Shown: piece by piece, positions 40,143 through 48,627 of the stretch
Layout: each line of letters begins with the position of its first letter
How positions within the stretch are numbered: the stretch's first letter is position 1
Source of the DNA: Bryobacterales bacterium
GTDB lineage: Bacteria > Acidobacteriota > Terriglobia > Bryobacterales > Bryobacteraceae
Assembly: GCA_020847975.1 (NCBI GenBank)
Contig: JADLBD010000012.1
Span: 62,001-126,000, forward strand
Reading direction: 5' to 3'
Length of the DNA: 64,000 nucleotides
The notes under the pieces: model-generated
Databases searched by the model: none
Seen by the model: only the letters and a program-made list of their open reading frames with translations
Told to the model about the DNA's origin: nothing
Position numbers and translations under genes: made by a program

Positions 40143-43100
40143 TCAATTCACCGCATACACGCTCTGCCCCTGCCCCATGTACGCCTCATAGATGTGCTGG
40201 TACACGACATCGCACTTCTGCTCGTAGAGTTCCTTCGAGTACGCCCTCGGAAGCTGATCGAGGATGTCCTTGATCGTCGTGAACACCATCGCTCGGGTCG
40301 TTTGCTGCTTCCGCCAGTCGAGAACCAACTTCTCCTGCTTTAGCTTCTCCAGCAGCGACCTTGCCACCTTTTTCACTTCCCCCGACTCCTGCTTCGTCAG
40401 ACAGATTTCGGGCTTCGTCAGCAGATCGAAAATCACCAGTTCTTCTTCCGTCAGGTTCTCGGCAATGCCCCGTTTCTCTTCGGCATTCAGCTTCTTCGTG
40501 AACGCCATCAGCTTGGCGAAGAACGCCTCCACGTTGGATGACCCGGCGTTGTACTCGTCAATCATCTTCTGGAACTCTTCAAGGAAGTCGATCCGGGTCC
40601 GGTTCAGCTTCACCATCTGCGCCAATTTCACGGCGATCCTGGCCCGTAGCTTCTGGACCTCGATGGCTTTGCGGCCCTTATCGAATTGCGCCTTCAACCC
40701 CTCGAAGTCGATCTGGCTCAAGTCGACGTAGCGTGCCGGGTCGTTCCACACGGGCGGCATCACGTAGCCGTCCGCTGCGATGGATCTGTTCAGCAGGGCT
40801 TCCACTTCACCCATCACCGCTGAAATGTCCACCACCGGAAGCTCCGACCGGATCTTCTCGGCCACCACTTTGAATACGTTCGAGATCGGGCTGAACTCGA
40901 AAGCTGAGGCATCCGGCAGGAGTGACTGGAACAGCGCACCCACCGCAGTCGCCAGATTCAGGTATTGCCCCCTCGTTTCGTCGTTCACCACCAAAGCGGC
41001 GACGGCGTCTTCCTTCAACCTCTCCCGCTCGTAGCCTCGGGCATCCCGGATCGCAGCCGGATCAACCTTCCGCTCCAGGCAGAATGCCGTGGTTGTGGCA
41101 ATGGCTTCCCGCAGTTGCCGCACCAGTTCGCTCTTGTCGTGGATCGGCGTATCACCAGGACCGTCGCCGTCCTGTGGCGCCCCATAAATCGCCAGCGCCT
41201 TCTGAAGATTTCGGAACACGCCTACGTAGTCCACGATCAGGCCGTTCTGTTTGTCCTTCCACACTCGGTTGGCCCTTGCGATGGTCTGCATGAGCGTGTG
41301 ATTCTTCATCGGCTTGTCGAGATAGATGGTGGAGCACGAAGGCACGTCGAACCCGGTAATCCACATGGCGCACACGAACACGATGCGGAGCGGGTCATCA
41401 GAGTTCTTGAACTTCGTTTCCAGGTCTTCCTTCACCATTCTCTTTCGATGAGTGGCGATGTCGAGACCCTTCTTCTTGAACTCCTCGATTTCGTTCTGCG
41501 ACTGCGACACGACGACCGCCATGTCGGTTTCCTCGAAGAACTTCAGCCGTCGTTCGAGTTCCCGCTTGTCCACCAAACCATCAGGCAATGATTCGGCGGC
41601 GGCAACCTCCTTCCTCAACTTGGCGATTGCCGTCCTCCAGTGCGCCTGTACCTTGTCGAATGTGCGAACCGCCGTTGCCTTGTCAATCGAGATGACCATC
41701 GCTTTCGCAAGAACACCCCGGCCCACGTAATGCGCCACGATGTCTTCACCGACCCGTTCCAGACGGTCTTCTCTGGTGATGAGATGGTACTCTCTGGCAA
41801 ACTCCCGCTCCAGCTTGCGTTCCTGATCGTCGTCCAGGTCGGCAACTTCAATGATCGCCGCTATCTGTTCATTCAGATCGTCATTGATAAGCTGCATCTC
41901 CGGGATGCGGTTCTCGTAGTACAGGGGAACCGTGTTCACGTCGTCCACGGATTCCCGGAAGTTGTACACCGAGACGTAATCGCCAAAGACTTCCTTGGTC
42001 AGTTCCTCCCCGGCCATCAGCGGCGTTCCGGTGAAGCCGATGAATGCGGCGTTCGGCAGGGCGCTCCGCATGTTGGCGGCAAAGATGTCGTACTGGCTCC
42101 GGTGCGCCTCGTCGGTGATGACGATGATGTCCGGCCGGGTCGAGAGCACCGGGTAGCGTTCGCCATGCTCCGTGCGGAATTTCTGAATCAGCGTGAAGAC
42201 GTATCGGTGGTCTTCCTGGTTCAACATCCGCTTCAGGCTTTCGCCGCTGTCGGCCCGGACCCGCTTCTCGTCTTCGAGCACCGCCCCGGTGTTGGCAAAG
42301 TTCCGGTAGATTTGGCCGTCCAGGTCGTCCCGGTCGGTCACGATCACGAACGTCCAGTTGCCCGGTATGGTCCGCAACACCTTCTGGCTGAAGAAGACCA
42401 TCGGGTACGACTTGCCGCTGCCCTGTGTGTGCCAAAACACGCCGAGCTTGCCCTTGTTGCCTCTGATCTCCCGGACGGCGGCGATGGCATTGTTGACGCC
42501 GAGAAACTGGTGGTTTTTGGCAACCAGCTTGTTGAGTTCGCCCTTGCGCTCATCGAACAGCGTGAAGTTCTCAACGAGGTCCAGCAGTTTCCGCCTCTCG
42601 CAGGTGCCCCGGATCATCGTCTCCAGGCTGATGAGGCCGGGTTCCTTCTCCTCGTCAATCTTCTTCCACTCCGCAAAGTGCTCGATGCCGGCGGTCATGC
42701 TTCCGATCCGGGCTTTTGAGCCGTTGGAAAGGATGACCACGCCGTTGTACCAGAACACCTGTGGGATCGTGTCCTTGTAGTCGGAAAGGTTCTTCTCGTA
42801 GGCGAGTTCGAGTTTCTTGTGGGACGCCTTCAGTTCGATGAAAACAAGCGGGATGCCGTTGACGAAACCGACGAGATCCGCACGCTTCTTCCCGTAGTCG
42901 CCGCTGATCCAGAACTGTGACGCCAGCAGGAAATCGTTGTTGCCCCCGCCAATAGATGACCCGTTCCAGTCAATCAGCTTGATGTTTTCGACTACTTCTT
43001 CCTCGTCATCGCCACGCTTGTAGGCGACCTTCACTCCGTCCCTGAGAATCCGGTAGACCTCTTGATTGGCTCGGGCAGGACTCATGGCGCTGCGGTCCTT

Positions 43101-43337
43101 CGTTAACTCCTGGATGGCGACCTCGATAGCGTTCGGAGAAACGGCTGGATTCAGCTTCTCGATTGCAGGACGGAGACGACTCGGCAGAACGACATCGGCC
43201 ATCGTCTCCCGACCGAGCAGGGAAAGCGGCCCGAAGTTCTCGTGGTAGCAGTTCAGCGTCTCCCATCCCAACTCTGCGAAGAGAGCAATCGTGGGCTGTT
43301 CGATGGCGGCGTCTTCGGAGTCGGGCTTGTAGGTCAT
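40143..43337 (-). CDS. hsdR: Type I restriction endonuclease subunit R
   Basis: 1064 residues. The N-terminal HSDR_N nuclease region includes 'YGKKRADLVGFVNGIPLVFIELKAS', where the D and ExK (LVFIELK) form the PD-(D/E)xK site. The translocase has Walker A 'WHTQGSGKSYPMVFFSQ' (~310), 'FVIVTDRDDLDGQIYRNF' (motif Ia), 'ITDEAHRSQYDIFAANMR' (DEAH box) and 'AAFIGFTGTPL' (motif III), and later 'VFVCAMWITGFDVPSC' and 'QTIARANRVWKDK' (motifs V-VI). All key residues are present, so this subunit looks functional. It overlaps hsdS by 4 bases (ATGA). Confidence 0.95.
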   Translation of the reverse strand: MTYKPDSEDAAIEQPTIALFAELGWETLNCYHENFGPLSLLGRETMADVVLPSRLRPAIEKLNPAVSPNAIEVAIQELTKDRSAMSPARANQEVYRILRDGVKVAYKRGDDEEEVVENIKLIDWNGSSIGGGNNDFLLASQFWISGDYGKKRADLVGFVNGIPLVFIELKASHKKLELAYEKNLSDYKDTIPQVFWYNGVVILSNGSKARIGSMTAGIEHFAEWKKIDEEKEPGLISLETMIRGTCERRKLLDLVENFTLFDERKGELNKLVAKNHQFLGVNNAIAAVREIRGNKGKLGVFWHTQGSGKSYPMVFFSQKVLRTIPGNWTFVIVTDRDDLDGQIYRNFANTGAVLEDEKRVRADSGESLKRMLNQEDHRYVFTLIQKFRTEHGERYPVLSTRPDIIVITDEAHRSQYDIFAANMRSALPNAAFIGFTGTPLMAGEELTKEVFGDYVSVYNFRESVDDVNTVPLYYENRIPEMQLINDDLNEQIAAIIEVADLDDDQERKLEREFAREYHLITREDRLERVGEDIVAHYVGRGVLAKAMVISIDKATAVRTFDKVQAHWRTAIAKLRKEVAAAESLPDGLVDKRELERRLKFFEETDMAVVVSQSQNEIEEFKKKGLDIATHRKRMVKEDLETKFKNSDDPLRIVFVCAMWITGFDVPSCSTIYLDKPMKNHTLMQTIARANRVWKDKQNGLIVDYVGVFRNLQKALAIYGAPQDGDGPGDTPIHDKSELVRQLREAIATTTAFCLERKVDPAAIRDARGYERERLKEDAVAALVVNDETRGQYLNLATAVGALFQSLLPDASAFEFSPISNVFKVVAEKIRSELPVVDISAVMGEVEALLNRSIAADGYVMPPVWNDPARYVDLSQIDFEGLKAQFDKGRKAIEVQKLRARIAVKLAQMVKLNRTRIDFLEEFQKMIDEYNAGSSNVEAFFAKLMAFTKKLNAEEKRGIAENLTEEELVIFDLLTKPEICLTKQESGEVKKVARSLLEKLKQEKLVLDWRKQQTTRAMVFTTIKDILDQLPRAYSKELYEQKCDVVYQHIYEAYMGQGQSVYAVN

Positions 43338-44635
43338 GCGGTCTGCTCCGCAAGTTCGGCGGCGGTCTCGTCAGAGGCTTCGACCGGAATCTCGCCAGAA
43401 ATCAGCTTCGGTAGCAGGAGGTCTCGGGTTGTGCGGAGGTTGGCGTTCTTCGTGGACAGGGAGTGAATAAGGCGGAACATCGGCGTGACGGCCTCCCGGA
43501 ACCTCGCCAATGTCGTCCCATCGGGTTCGGCTAGGAAGAAGCGCCCGAAGCATGCCTCCTGCACTCGTTGTCGCCCCGTCGCACCAGACATGCTCTTGAT
43601 AGCGTTGTCCCGGAACTCGTTGGAGCGTGCCATTAGGTAGACGTATTCGGGGCAGACTGTCTTTGACCGAAGGACGATGAACTCGGTGGAACCGAAAGCT
43701 ACTGCGTCATCAGAGGACAAGAACTGAATGAACCCGGTCTTGCCGTTCTCCAGACATGGCGTGATCCGTGCGAAGAGCGTATCGCCGTTCTTGAACTTGG
43801 AGCCGCTATTGCCTTCTCGCTCTTCCACGCTTGTGATGAGCATCGAACCGTCTGAAAGGCTTCCCATTGGCACGAACGGCTTTGTGCCTTCTTTCGGAAC
43901 TTTTGTTGAAGGATTCACGTTGACGGCATCGGTTACGCACTTCGCAGTCCAACCCTCCGGTATCGGTCCCAACTCCGACTCGACCATCCGCACCTTTTCG
44001 TGGCCGGGGAAGCGGAAGTTGACGAACCACTCCCGGTAGAGCATCTGCGCCATCTCTTCGAGAATCTTGATGCGCCGGGCGTTGTTCTCGATCAGGTCGT
44101 CGTAGGCGGAAAGGATGGATGCAATGCGGCGCTGAACGGGAAGTGGCGGCGCGGTTAACAGCATTCGCCGCTGATCGGACAGGCTAACATAATCGGCCAT
44201 GTCGGTCAGCCCTTTCACGCTCTGAACCTGATCCAAGAACTCGGCACTCTGCATCCAGTAGAAGAGGAATCGAGGTTCAACGACGGACAAGTCGAGCACA
44301 CGCCAGAAGCATAGTTGCGGTGAATACACAAATCTCGGCGTCTGCGCCCGAACGAACGCAAATCGCCCCACAGTGCCTTTTGACGTGAAGACTATATCGT
44401 CTGGCCGGGACACCTTCTCGCCAGCCTTGGGTACGTTATCTTGATCCAGCAGGTCTGCGTCATCAAATAGGAAGCCACCGTTGATGTTCCCGGCCCTCGC
44501 AAACGGCAATCCCTCGCTACCCATCTCGGAGTTCTTGGCACGATAGCCGTCACCGATGTAGAGAGCCTTTTGTGCGATGAGATCGGCGGCACTCCGACGA
44601 GGCCATTGAGACTTGGATCTAGGCATTCGATTCAC
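43334..44635 (-). CDS. hsdS: Type I restriction specificity subunit S
   Basis: 433 residues with two target-recognition domains, each followed by a conserved helix. The first is '[40 protein letters not shown]', a strong HsdS central-spacer signature; the second ends in '[39 protein letters not shown]', the C-terminal spacer. It would set the bipartite recognition sequence, which cannot be read from the protein. The start overlaps the end of hsdM by 17 bases. Confidence 0.92.
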   Translation of the reverse strand: MNRMPRSKSQWPRRSAADLIAQKALYIGDGYRAKNSEMGSEGLPFARAGNINGGFLFDDADLLDQDNVPKAGEKVSRPDDIVFTSKGTVGRFAFVRAQTPRFVYSPQLCFWRVLDLSVVEPRFLFYWMQSAEFLDQVQSVKGLTDMADYVSLSDQRRMLLTAPPLPVQRRIASILSAYDDLIENNARRIKILEEMAQMLYREWFVNFRFPGHEKVRMVESELGPIPEGWTAKCVTDAVNVNPSTKVPKEGTKPFVPMGSLSDGSMLITSVEEREGNSGSKFKNGDTLFARITPCLENGKTGFIQFLSSDDAVAFGSTEFIVLRSKTVCPEYVYLMARSNEFRDNAIKSMSGATGRQRVQEACFGRFFLAEPDGTTLARFREAVTPMFRLIHSLSTKNANLRTTRDLLLPKLISGEIPVEASDETAAELAEQTA

Positions 44636-46172
44636 TCAAGACCTGTTGCACGTTCTCCGCAATCCGATCCTCCAACTCCCTCGCTTCAGCGTTCAGCGTC
44701 TCCAGTTCTTCGCTCAGTTCCTCCAGGCGCTCTGCAAACTCGAAGTCGTCTGCGGCCCGTTCCGCCACGCCGACGTAACGGCCTGGATTCAGACTCCAAC
44801 CCTGCGCCTCGATCTCGGCCAACGTCGCAACCTTGCACAACCCGGCGACATCGGCGTACTTGCTGTTCGGGAAGCTCTCCTTCATCAACTTCTGGCTTCC
44901 GGCCTCAGTCTCGACTACTTCGCCCCGGTACAGCCTCACGATGTTGCAGATGAACTCGATTTGATCCGGCGTCCAATCCCGGTGCGCCCGGTCGATCTGC
45001 CGGAAGATGTGGCGTGCGTCGATGAAGAGAACCTTGTCCTTGCGCCCGGTCTTCCTCTTGCCACGATCCAGGAACCACAACGTACACGGCAGCGTGACGG
45101 TGTAGAAGAAGTTCGGCCCGACCGAGATCATTACGTCCACCGCCCGGTTTTCGAGCATTTTCCTGCGGATTTCAAGCTCGGACCCTCGTGCATCGCCAGC
45201 GGAGTTTGCCATCACGAAGCCAGCCCGTCCGGTTTCGTTAAGCGCCGAGTAGAAGATTTGCATCCAGAGGTAGTTGGCGTTGTCCGTTTTTGGCAAGCCG
45301 AACGGGTAGCGGGGATCGTCCTTCAGTCTCTCCTTGTCCACCTTGTCCACGTTGAACGGAGGATTAGCCATCACAAAATCGAACTTGCCTGGACTCTTGT
45401 GAAGATCCTCGTAGTACGTCACGCCTTACCGGATGTCGCCGGCGAGACCATGGACGGCGAGGTTCATCTTGCACAGCCGGATTGTCTCGGCAACCTTCTC
45501 CTGCCCGTAGATTGAGATGTCTGTGACGGCTTTCTTGTGGTGTTCCACAAAGGCGGCAGACTGCACGAACATACCGCCTGAACCCGCTGCGGGGTCCAGC
45601 AGCCTTCCGTGATAAGGCTCGATGATTTCAACGATCAACTTGACGATGCTGGTCGGAGTGAAGAACTCGCCTCCCTTCTGCCCTTCCGACATGGCGAACT
45701 TGCCAAGGAAGTATTCGTAAATCTTCCCGAACGCATCGCCTTCGATGTCCATCGGCACTGCTGCGAAATTCTTCAGAAGCGAGACAAGGAGTTCTTTGTC
45801 CAGGCGGTTGTACGTCCGGGGAAGAACCTCCTTCAGGTCTTCGTTGTCGGCCTCAATTACCTTCATTGCATCGTTGATTGCCTTGCCGATGTCGGCGCCT
45901 TCGGGCAAGTTGAGCAATGTCGAGAACCGTGCGGCTTGCGGCAGGTACAGAACGCCCTGCGCTTGGTAGTCAGCCTTGCCAATGGTCCGCCGCCCGGTCC
46001 CTTGGCTGTCGAGCTTCGCTTTCGCCTTCGTGAACTTGTGGTCGGCGTAGCGAAGGAAGATGAGGCCGAGAACAGGAACGCTGTACTGCGACGATTTCAA
46101 TTTGGAGTTCGCCCGGAGTTCGTCGGCTGCTCCCCACAGGCGCTTTTCCAGTTCGGTTGTGTTGGCTGGCAT
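44619..46172 (-). pseudogene. hsdM: Type I restriction methyltransferase HsdM interrupted by an in-frame TAA
   Basis: Read through, the frame from ATG 46172 gives 517 residues, the normal HsdM length. Codon 249 is TAA (45428-45426), between 'HGLAGDIR' and '[19 protein letters not shown]', where relatives have a coding residue. Motif I '[18 protein letters not shown]' is upstream of it and motif IV 'NPPF' downstream. Both halves are otherwise clean, so the change is young or a sequencing error. A GTG at 45422, directly after the stop (TAAGGCGTG), could restart translation and give a split enzyme. Losing HsdM while keeping HsdR would normally be dangerous or silence the system. Confidence 0.85.
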
Positions 46173-46177
46173 GCTCG

Positions 46178-46405
46178 TTATCGGCTTGCGGAAGCCAGTT
46201 CCTTCTCTAGTTCCTTGCGGTGCTGCTCAATGAGACCCACCAGGAGCGCCGAAACGCTGGCCCTCCCGCCCCGCTGCCTGGAACGCTCCCATGCCACTCT
46301 GTTCAAGAGCACGTAGAGGTCTTCAGCGATGTTGATTCCGGTCATCTTATGCGGTCGCCCTGATCGTTCAGGACGAGATCGCGATTCGCCCGTCCGCTTT
46401 GTCAT
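46178..46405 (-). CDS. Small ribbon-helix-helix-like protein leading the hsd operon
   Basis: 75 residues. After a basic N-terminus ('[13 protein letters not shown]'), '[20 protein letters not shown]' and '[24 protein letters not shown]' fit the strand-helix-helix plan of CopG/Arc-type DNA-binding proteins. Five bases separate it from hsdM, and nothing else precedes the operon, so it is a plausible regulator of the restriction genes. Family assignment is by pattern only; it could equally be an orphan antitoxin. Confidence 0.6.
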   Translation of the reverse strand: MTKRTGESRSRPERSGRPHKMTGINIAEDLYVLLNRVAWERSRQRGGRASVSALLVGLIEQHRKELEKELASASR

Positions 46406-46591
46406 TCCCGACGATTGTACCTCTTGTGAGTTGGCAATTGGCAGCAGAGTTTCAGAATTGGTACTCTGCTGCTCGTAACAGGTCAGCAGACGACGACGGC
46501 CCCGCGGGTGCGCCTCGCCTGGCCGTCACGGCTGGCCCCGCCGTTGGCCCTCCTGGCGCGCCCGAGGAGGCGCCAAGAACCCCACCGCAGC

Positions 46592-46611
46592 TATATCCAT
46601 TCGGATATAAT
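46592..46611 (+). promoter_or_regulatory. Promoter with overlapping operator for the HigBA module
   Basis: TATATCC (46592-46598) and GGATATA (46603-46609) form a 7-base inverted repeat with a 4-base spacer. Its right arm runs into TATAAT (46606-46611), a consensus -10 box, 6 bases before the toxin ATG at 46618. Binding by the XRE antitoxin here would block RNA polymerase, the usual HigA autoregulation. Confidence 0.6.
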
Positions 46612-46617
46612 CGGGGG

Positions 46618-46944
46618 ATGAAGCCTGTGTGTTTCCTCGGCAACTCGCTGCAGTGCCTGCGAGACTTCCCCGAGGATGCGCGGCACGACGCGGGCTATCA
46701 ACTGGATAAAGTGCAGCGAGGGGAGCATCCTGACGATTTCAAACCAATACCCGCTATCGGCAAGGGAGTCGAGGAAATCCGCGTGACGGACGAAAGCGGC
46801 GCCTACCGCGTGATCTACTTTGCCCGCCGCGCGGAGGCTGTGTACGTGCTGCACGCTTTCCAAAAGAAGACGCAAGCGACCTCGCAGCCTGACATCGATG
46901 CCGCCAAGAGACGTTTCGCACAACTGCCAAGAGGTGGGAGATGA
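46618..46944 (+). CDS. HigB/Gp49-like (RelE superfamily) toxin
   Basis: 108 residues from ATG 46618, which sits right after the TATAAT box; longer readings of the frame lack coding character. 'FLGNSLQCLRDFPEDARHDAGYQLDKVQRG' is the N-terminal helix pair of phage-derived Gp49-like toxins, and 'IRVTDESGAYRVIYFAR' with 'VYVLHAFQKKTQATSQPDID' is the beta-sheet with the conserved H-x-F-x-K-K motif. It should cleave mRNA on the ribosome. The toxin-first order and 4-base overlap (ATGA) with the XRE gene are typical of HigBA. Confidence 0.92.
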   Translation: MKPVCFLGNSLQCLRDFPEDARHDAGYQLDKVQRGEHPDDFKPIPAIGKGVEEIRVTDESGAYRVIYFARRAEAVYVLHAFQKKTQATSQPDIDAAKRRFAQLPRGGR

Positions 46945-47222
46945 AGAAACCTGAGAGCTATGAAAGCATCTGGGACGCCATTGCGGACACGCCCGGTCAA
47001 GCGACGAACCTGCGCGTGCGGGCCGAACTGATGCGGCAGATCGCCGCCTTCGTGAAAAACCAGGGCTGGACGCAGGCCGAGGCGGCGCAGCACTGCGGGG
47101 TGACTCAGCCGAGGATCAACGATCTGCTACGCGGCCGGGTTTCGCGCTTCTCGTTGGACGCGCTCGTGAACATCTCCTCCGCTCTGGGGTGCCGCGTGCG
47201 GATCGATCTCGAAGCCGCGTGA
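46941..47222 (+). CDS. XRE-family antitoxin (HigA-like)
   Basis: 93 residues. 'AAFVKNQGWTQAEAAQHCGVTQPRINDLLRGRVSRFSLDALVNISSALG' is a complete HigA/XRE helix-turn-helix with the recognition helix 'TQPRINDLL'. The N-terminal 'ESIWDAIADTPGQATNLRVR' is the usual lead in Gp49-associated antitoxins. It neutralises the upstream toxin and very likely binds the palindrome at 46592-46609. Confidence 0.92.
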   Translation: MKKPESYESIWDAIADTPGQATNLRVRAELMRQIAAFVKNQGWTQAEAAQHCGVTQPRINDLLRGRVSRFSLDALVNISSALGCRVRIDLEAA

Positions 47223-47686
47223 GGCGCCGCGTTGGGACCCTTCCCCATCACTTCCGCCGGCATGATCTTCAAGAAGGCATCGGTCAAGCTATTCCTCGAG
47301 CAAAGGAACGGACAACGGCGTTACCTGAAAGTGGCCCTCATCTCCTGCTCGCTCGAACTCTGGGCGGATAACGTTGTGCTGGCGCCTCAGAGCGATAGGT
47401 TCTGCACGAGCCGTCGTATTCGGAAATCCGTATCACACCCGCACGCCCAGCGGCAGGCATTTGCAACACCGCCTGAAATCGCTGCGCCCTCTGCGCCTCT
47501 GCGCGACCCCTTTTTCCTCCAAGCCACCGCACAACCGACGAAGGCGTTCACAAATTTTCCCACTTTCTTTTTCCCCTGATTTCAACCACTTCCCTCAAAT
47601 ATTCCCTGCGAGAACCACCACCCCGCGCTACCCTGAAACCGGAAAAGGCCACAAGCCTTCTCCCAAATCTCCAGGAGGTTTCTCCC
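47223..47686. other. 464-base stretch without a supported gene
   Basis: Open frames here have no recognisable domain and their composition is that of non-coding sequence. Pyrimidine-rich tracts (about 47570-47680) precede the next gene, whose likely ribosome-binding site is AGGAGG at 47671-47676. This stretch may mark the right edge of the accessory island. Confidence 0.5.
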
Positions 47687-48385
47687 ATGTTCGGCTCTCT
47701 TTTCCGTAAATCCCGCGCCCAAATCAATCGCGAGAACGCGCAGAAATCTACAGGCCCCCAAACCCCCGCCGGCAAAGCTGCTTCCAGCCGCAACGCCCTC
47801 AAGGAAGGCTTCTCCGCCTCCTTTGCCATCGTCGCCCCCGAAGACCAGCAATGCTACGACGAATTCCTTACCGGGCTCCGCGAGGAACTCCAGCCGCAAG
47901 GCGTCCAGGAAGAAGACCTCTTCCGCCGCATCAGCCTCGCCTCCTGGAACATCCGCCGCATCGAAAAACTCACCTGCGCCCTCTATGAAGAAACCGGAGC
48001 CGACCCGCTCGCCTCCGACGACTCCGCCATCGTCACCAAACTCGAACGCTACACTCGCCACCAGACCCTCAATGAACGCTCCTACTACCGCGGCGTGAAA
48101 CAACTCCGGCTCCTTCAGGATTCCCGTCCGTCCATCGTCCCACCCACCCCGGAAAGCGTCCCCGTCGAAACCGCGCCGGAACCCGCAATAGAACCTGGCC
48201 AGCCACCCTCCGAACCCCTGCAAACCACAGATTCCAAAAGTGACAAAACGAAGCCTGCCGAATCCCCGGATTCGCCCCCTCAAAACCAGCCGGCGAACCA
48301 GGAAGACAACCACGGCGGCCCCGAGCCTGGCTCCGAACAGCCGGATTCCCCCAAACCCAACCACCTCTACCTGGTCATCCGGTGA
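47687..48385 (+). CDS. Acidobacterial INRENAQKSTGP-family protein of unknown function
   Basis: 232 residues. The N-terminus 'RAQINRENAQKSTGPQTPAG' and 'KAASSRNALKEGFSA' is the signature of a family common in acidobacteria and planctomycetes, with unknown function. A helical part ('YDEFLTGLREELQPQG', 'ISLASWNIRRIEKLTCAL', 'RYTRHQTLNERSYYRGVKQL') follows. The last ~85 residues are Pro/Glu/Ser-rich and disordered. AGGAGG lies 11 bases before the ATG. In other genomes this family occurs in many copies, which raises the possibility of a mobile or repeat-associated gene. Confidence 0.75.
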   Translation: MFGSLFRKSRAQINRENAQKSTGPQTPAGKAASSRNALKEGFSASFAIVAPEDQQCYDEFLTGLREELQPQGVQEEDLFRRISLASWNIRRIEKLTCALYEETGADPLASDDSAIVTKLERYTRHQTLNERSYYRGVKQLRLLQDSRPSIVPPTPESVPVETAPEPAIEPGQPPSEPLQTTDSKSDKTKPAESPDSPPQNQPANQEDNHGGPEPGSEQPDSPKPNHLYLVIR

Positions 48386-48567
48386 AGGTGCTCTCATTCA
48401 ATCCTCATGTGACTTATGACCAGCAACCACATAGCCCAAGGCACGCACCGTGATTTCGGCGCCGCTCGCCACGCCGCGCGCACGACTTCCGGCTCATCGG
48501 AAACCTACCGTTCGGCGTATCTCCGCTCGACCCGCTGGCGCTTGAGCGCTGCCCCCTTCGAGTCGCG

Positions 48568-48583
48568 TGGTACGCTCATACCA
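48568..48583. promoter_or_regulatory. Inverted repeat upstream of the fad operon
   Basis: TGGTA (48568-48572) and TACCA (48579-48583) flank six bases, 45 bases before the fadB-like ATG. Short symmetric sites of this kind are used by TetR/FadR-like repressors of beta-oxidation genes, but the arms are only 5 bases long. Confidence 0.25.
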
Positions 48584-48627
48584 TTCGATTCCGACGACAC
48601 CTTGTATAGGAGCACTCGACAAACCAC

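Noticed and set aside
45426-45428. Possible recoded stop codon in hsdM
   Set aside because: It is TAA, not TGA, with no known recoding of TAA in bacteria and no conserved Cys/Sec position here; treated as a nonsense change or restart.
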